DNA of 64,000 nucleotides from JBBQZP01 sp038207585 (GTDB taxonomy: Bacteria > Pseudomonadota > Alphaproteobacteria > Rhodobacterales > Rhodobacteraceae). The notes below the pieces were generated by a model, which made no database searches, had not been told where the DNA came from, and was given only the letters and a program-made list of their open reading frames with translations. The first letter of the stretch is position 1. Each line of letters starts with the position of its first letter. The stretch lies in NCBI GenBank assembly GCA_038207585.1, contig JBBQZP010000005.1, positions 73,601-137,600 on the forward strand. The letters are read 5' to 3'. Shown in pieces: positions 61,446 to 64,000 of this stretch. A program made the position numbers and the translations under genes.

Positions 61446-62434
61446 AACGGCGCAAGGTCATCCTTCACATCGGCACAATGAAGACCGGAACCTCCAGTAT
61501 TCAGGCCGCGCTAAAGGGGAACAAGGCGTGGCTTGCTGAACGAGGCTGGGCTTTTGTCGGCTGGCCCGCGCGAAGGGCAGAGGTTCTGACCCGACGCATC
61601 ACCCGTCTGACCGGCGACAATGATATCGTGATTTCAGATGAGGGTCTTTGGCATTTTGCCGACAGCCTGCGAAGTGATACGGCAGCGATGGCGCAGGCGT
61701 TAAAGCCTTACGACGTCACGGTGATGGTCTATTTTCGGCGGCCGGACGAATTCTTTGAGTCGTGGTTTTCGCAGGGGTTGAAGAGGGGCACCGGCTCGAT
61801 ATCCTTTTCAAAGTTCGAAACGTCGGCCTTTGTCAGAGCGGGCAGCCAGTTTGTCGAACGGCTGAATATCTTTGCCCGGCTTTACGGCACCGAGGCGATC
61901 CGCATCGCCCCGTTCGAGAGGTCGCAACTGGCCAACGGCGATATCGTATCGGACTTTCTGACCCGCAGCGGCATCGTTCCACGCGACGAGCTGGCGCAGT
62001 TGCATGACAGCGGATTTGTCCCCTCACCCGATCAGAACCGGTCCCCCGATGCAGCCCGTATCCTGTTAGGCAGCCTGTTGCGGCAGTTCGGAAAGGTGGA
62101 CCCTCAGATTGTGGAAATGGTGATGAACGCACCGGATTACATGCCCGAAGTTCAGGATATGCCGACCGGGGCAATCGTGGACAAGACCCCCAAGGCGCGG
62201 TTGCTTTATGCCGACGAAATTGCGCGGGTCAACGCGCGGTATCGTCCGGCCTTTGCCAAATTGCAGGAAATGTATGGCGATGCCGGCGATACGTTCTTTC
62301 GCGATTGGTGCGACGATCCGAAAAGGATTGTGACAACGCCGTTGCGCGGCGCCTATGACATTTTGTGTGCGTCAAACGGGGGCAATGTTGCGTTAAAGCC
62401 AAGGCGCAGGTTCCGTCTGAATTTCTGGTCATGA
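61442..62434 (+). CDS. Sulfotransferase-like protein
   Basis: 330 residues. The PAPS 5'-phosphosulfate loop is HIGTMKTGTSSIQ (9-21) and the 3'-phosphate part FRRPDEFFES near 99-108. Such enzymes transfer sulfate from PAPS to hydroxyls of glycans. Inside a glycan operon, between an SGNH hydrolase and a glycosyltransferase gene, sulfation of the exported sugar is plausible. Overlaps both neighbours by four bases. Confidence 0.8.
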   Translation: MKRRKVILHIGTMKTGTSSIQAALKGNKAWLAERGWAFVGWPARRAEVLTRRITRLTGDNDIVISDEGLWHFADSLRSDTAAMAQALKPYDVTVMVYFRRPDEFFESWFSQGLKRGTGSISFSKFETSAFVRAGSQFVERLNIFARLYGTEAIRIAPFERSQLANGDIVSDFLTRSGIVPRDELAQLHDSGFVPSPDQNRSPDAARILLGSLLRQFGKVDPQIVEMVMNAPDYMPEVQDMPTGAIVDKTPKARLLYADEIARVNARYRPAFAKLQEMYGDAGDTFFRDWCDDPKRIVTTPLRGAYDILCASNGGNVALKPRRRFRLNFWS

Positions 62435-63669
62435 CGGGCCCGCGCGCCCTTGAACCCGTTTTCGTTATCCAGAATCTGGCCGGGCTTTCAGGCGGGGCAG
62501 AGCGGATACTGGTGGAGACAGCGCGGGCAATGGCGGAACGCGGAATGCGCCCCCGGATCGTGACATTTGACACCCGCGAGGGGCCATGCGGATACGACAC
62601 GGGCGATCTGCAGGTGCGGAGCGTCTTTCCGTGGAAGGCCACGGGGAACGCTGGCGCGTCCAACCGGCCGGGGCGCGGCTCTGCCCTGAAGCAGGTTGCA
62701 AAGTCGGTGCCCAACCTTTTTCCGATCGGTCATCTTAAATGGCAGATGACGCATGGCATGTTCGAGCGCGCGTTGCGGCGCAATCTGCGGGACAATGGCG
62801 GCGATGTCGTAATCGGATTTCTTCCCCCCGCCATCTCGGCTGCAGTCAGGGCGGCCCGCGCGCTTAGCCTGCCCTCCATCGCGTCAACCCACAACGTGCC
62901 TGACCTTGATTTCGGCGCATCGGCGCGCTGGGATCAGAACCCGGTCTATCGCAGCAGAACACGGCAGGCACTAGATCTTGCAGACCGGGTGACGGTTCTT
63001 TTGCCCGAGTTTGCGCAGTGGTTTGGGCCGGGTCAGCGTGACCATGTCGTGGTTCTGCCCAATCCGGTGTCACGTCTTGATGGTCTTGCCACGCGGCCCG
63101 GTGACGCGGGGCCGCGTCGGCCCGTGATCCTTGGGGTGGGGCGGCTGACCGACATCAAGGGATGGGATATTCTGATTGCAGCCTTTGCGCGGATTGCCGG
63201 GCAAATTCCCGAATGGACCGTGCGCATATTTGGCGAAGGTCCGTGCAAGTCGGCCCTTGCAGAGCAGATCAGGGCGGCGGGTCTGGAGGGGCGGGTCGCT
63301 CTGTGCGGGCTAACGCCTGCGATCGGGGCGGAGTATGATCGTGCCGCAATTCTGTGTCACCCCGCCGCTTTCGAAGGGTTTGGCCTCGCCGTCGCCGAGG
63401 CCATGGCGCATGGCCTGCCGCCCGTAGCCTTTGCCGACTGCGCCGGGGTGTCCAACCTGATCACATCTGGCGCGGACGGAATTCTGGTGGAACCTGAGGC
63501 AGACCGGACCGCTGCCCTTGCGATGGCACTGCTGACCCTGGCGAATGCATCAGATGTGAGAGAACGCCTTGGGTCATCTGCCCAAGCCATCTCTACCCGC
63601 TTTGAGCGCACGCACCTGCTGGACGAATGGGCCCGGATGATCCGCGATGTAAGCGGCACGCGTCGCTAG
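62431..63669 (+). CDS. Family 4 glycosyltransferase
   Basis: 412 residues, GT-B fold. Donor-site elements in the C-terminal half are ILGVGRLTDIKGWDILIAAF, RIFGEGPCKSAL and HPAAFEGFGLAVAEAMAHGLPP with the E-x7-E pattern. The N-terminus contains NLAGLSGGAERILVETA. It probably adds a sugar to the lipid-linked or protein-linked glycan. Last gene of the operon; I see no terminator hairpin after its stop. Confidence 0.9.
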   Translation: MTGPRALEPVFVIQNLAGLSGGAERILVETARAMAERGMRPRIVTFDTREGPCGYDTGDLQVRSVFPWKATGNAGASNRPGRGSALKQVAKSVPNLFPIGHLKWQMTHGMFERALRRNLRDNGGDVVIGFLPPAISAAVRAARALSLPSIASTHNVPDLDFGASARWDQNPVYRSRTRQALDLADRVTVLLPEFAQWFGPGQRDHVVVLPNPVSRLDGLATRPGDAGPRRPVILGVGRLTDIKGWDILIAAFARIAGQIPEWTVRIFGEGPCKSALAEQIRAAGLEGRVALCGLTPAIGAEYDRAAILCHPAAFEGFGLAVAEAMAHGLPPVAFADCAGVSNLITSGADGILVEPEADRTAALAMALLTLANASDVRERLGSSAQAISTRFERTHLLDEWARMIRDVSGTRR

Positions 63670-63740
63670 TTCCCGCCCCTTGCCAGAGACGAATTGCACC
63701 ACATCACACGTTTCAAACAACCCTGCGACACCTAGAGTTC
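63670..63740. other. Intergenic end of the glycan operon
   Basis: 71 bases between the GT4 stop and the probable left edge of the first insertion element. No terminator hairpin, promoter or ORF is visible. Confidence 0.4.
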
Positions 63741-63839
63741 TGTGGTAATCCCCCCCGAAAGTAAGGGGCGGCGGAAGTAGAATTTTCTCGGCAAGATGCA
63801 TGAGGAGATTTTGAATGAAGATGACGAGATACAGCGAAC
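63741..63839 (+). mobile_element. Left end of an IS3-family element (interrupted)
   Basis: Begins about TGTGGTAATCCCCCC, with an AT/GC pattern and leader typical of IS407-group IS3 elements, and reaches an orfA start at 63815 after GAGGAGATTTTGA. Only this left end is present before another element is inserted. The left boundary is approximate. Confidence 0.55.
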
Positions 63840-63853
63840 TGAATAGCCCCTAG
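63815..63853 (+). pseudogene. IS3-family orfA, disrupted after eight codons
   Basis: ATG AAG ATG ACG AGA TAC AGC GAA encodes MKMTRYSE, the usual start of IS407-type OrfA (compare MKKTRYTEEQ). Reading then enters the inserted element and stops at TAG 63851-63853. The remainder of this transposase, if it exists, lies beyond the second element, off the window. Confidence 0.5.
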
Positions 63854-64000
63854 GTTTGTAGACGCCTTGCTTGGTAATTTTGGAAGCAAGGAGGACGATT
63901 TGTCCGGAGCTAAATTCACAGATGAGTTCAAGCGCGATGCCGTGGCGCAAGTCGAGGATCGGGGCTACCCGGTGCGCGAGGTGGCCGAGCGATTGGGCGT
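63840..64000 (+). mobile_element. Second IS3-like insertion element (left part)
   Basis: Starts at TGAATAGCCCCTAGGTTTGT, which has the look of an IS3-family left inverted repeat (compare TGAACCGCCCCGGGTTT). It contains a transposase orfA start and runs off the right edge. The left end position depends on this reading of the repeat. Confidence 0.6.
63900..64000 (+). CDS. IS3-family transposase OrfA (partial)
   Basis: Reads LSGAKFTDEFKRDAVAQVED and on through REVAERLG to the window edge: a helix-turn-helix start typical of IS3-family OrfA. The start is probably TTG at 63900, with GGAGG five bases upstream. Only about 33 codons are visible. Confidence 0.75.
   Translation, partial: MSGAKFTDEFKRDAVAQVEDRGYPVREVAERLG

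Noticed and set aside
41271..63669. Sialic acid (Neu5Ac) cluster
   Set aside because: NeuB- and NeuA-like proteins are present, but LegB, LegC and a PtmE-type guanylyltransferase point to a 6-deoxy diamino nonulosonate instead.

Overview
The window looks like a chromosomal segment of a GC-rich alphaproteobacterium of the Rhodobacterales (Roseobacter/Rhodobacter type). The evidence is an FnrL-type regulator beside a ccoNOQP-ccoGHIS cbb3 oxidase locus, several TRAP and polyamine-type ABC importers, and protein sequences of the kind usual in that order. I see no rRNA, tRNA or CRISPR array.

Layout. 1-7.6 kb: a spermidine/putrescine-type ABC importer (last gene cut by the window edge) downstream of a creatinase gene, with a complete TRAP importer (dctQ-dctM-dctP) divergent from it. 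7.6-11 kb: a divergent oxyR/katG peroxide-defence pair. 11.2-20.6 kb: the complete cbb3 oxidase locus on the minus strand (ccoN-O-Q-P, then ccoG-H-I-S, including the 51-codon ccoS), with an FNR-type box in front of each of the two operons, a divergent universal stress protein gene, and the fnrL gene itself. 20.8-25.5 kb: galM, a DUF347 membrane protein, a secreted protein of unknown role, and an OmpR-type two-component system. 25.6-34.4 kb: an orphan type VI secretion island (vgrG, two unrecognised cargo-like proteins, an 83-residue protein, a DUF2169 adaptor, a ketosynthase-like protein without its catalytic cysteine, a PAAR-like/VRR-NUC nuclease effector and a DUF3396 immunity protein) with no T6SS structural genes. 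34.5-40.4 kb: uronate dehydrogenase, an FAD-dependent sarcosine-oxidase-like enzyme and N-methylhydantoinase A/B homologues.

40.5-63.7 kb is a surface-glycan region. Three minus-strand genes and one plus-strand gene encode glycosyltransferases and a polysaccharide deacetylase. They are followed by one 18-gene plus-strand operon whose genes almost all overlap by 1 to 20 bases. It encodes a legionaminic-acid-type nonulosonate pathway by the GDP-sugar route (legC, legG, ptmE, legB, legI, a PglD/NeuD-like acyltransferase, legF). It then continues into a set not part of the described pathway: an acyl carrier protein, an AMP-forming acyl ligase, FabG-like reductases, a GNAT-like protein, three Gfo/Idh/MocA-type proteins, an SGNH hydrolase, a sulfotransferase and a GT4 glycosyltransferase. 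My reading, which is inference, is that this operon makes and decorates an unusual acylated and possibly sulfated nonulosonate glycan. This is the most promising candidate in the window for an undescribed system.

The right end (from about 63.74 kb) is mobile DNA: the start of one IS3-family element whose orfA is broken after eight codons by a second IS3-like element that runs off the window.
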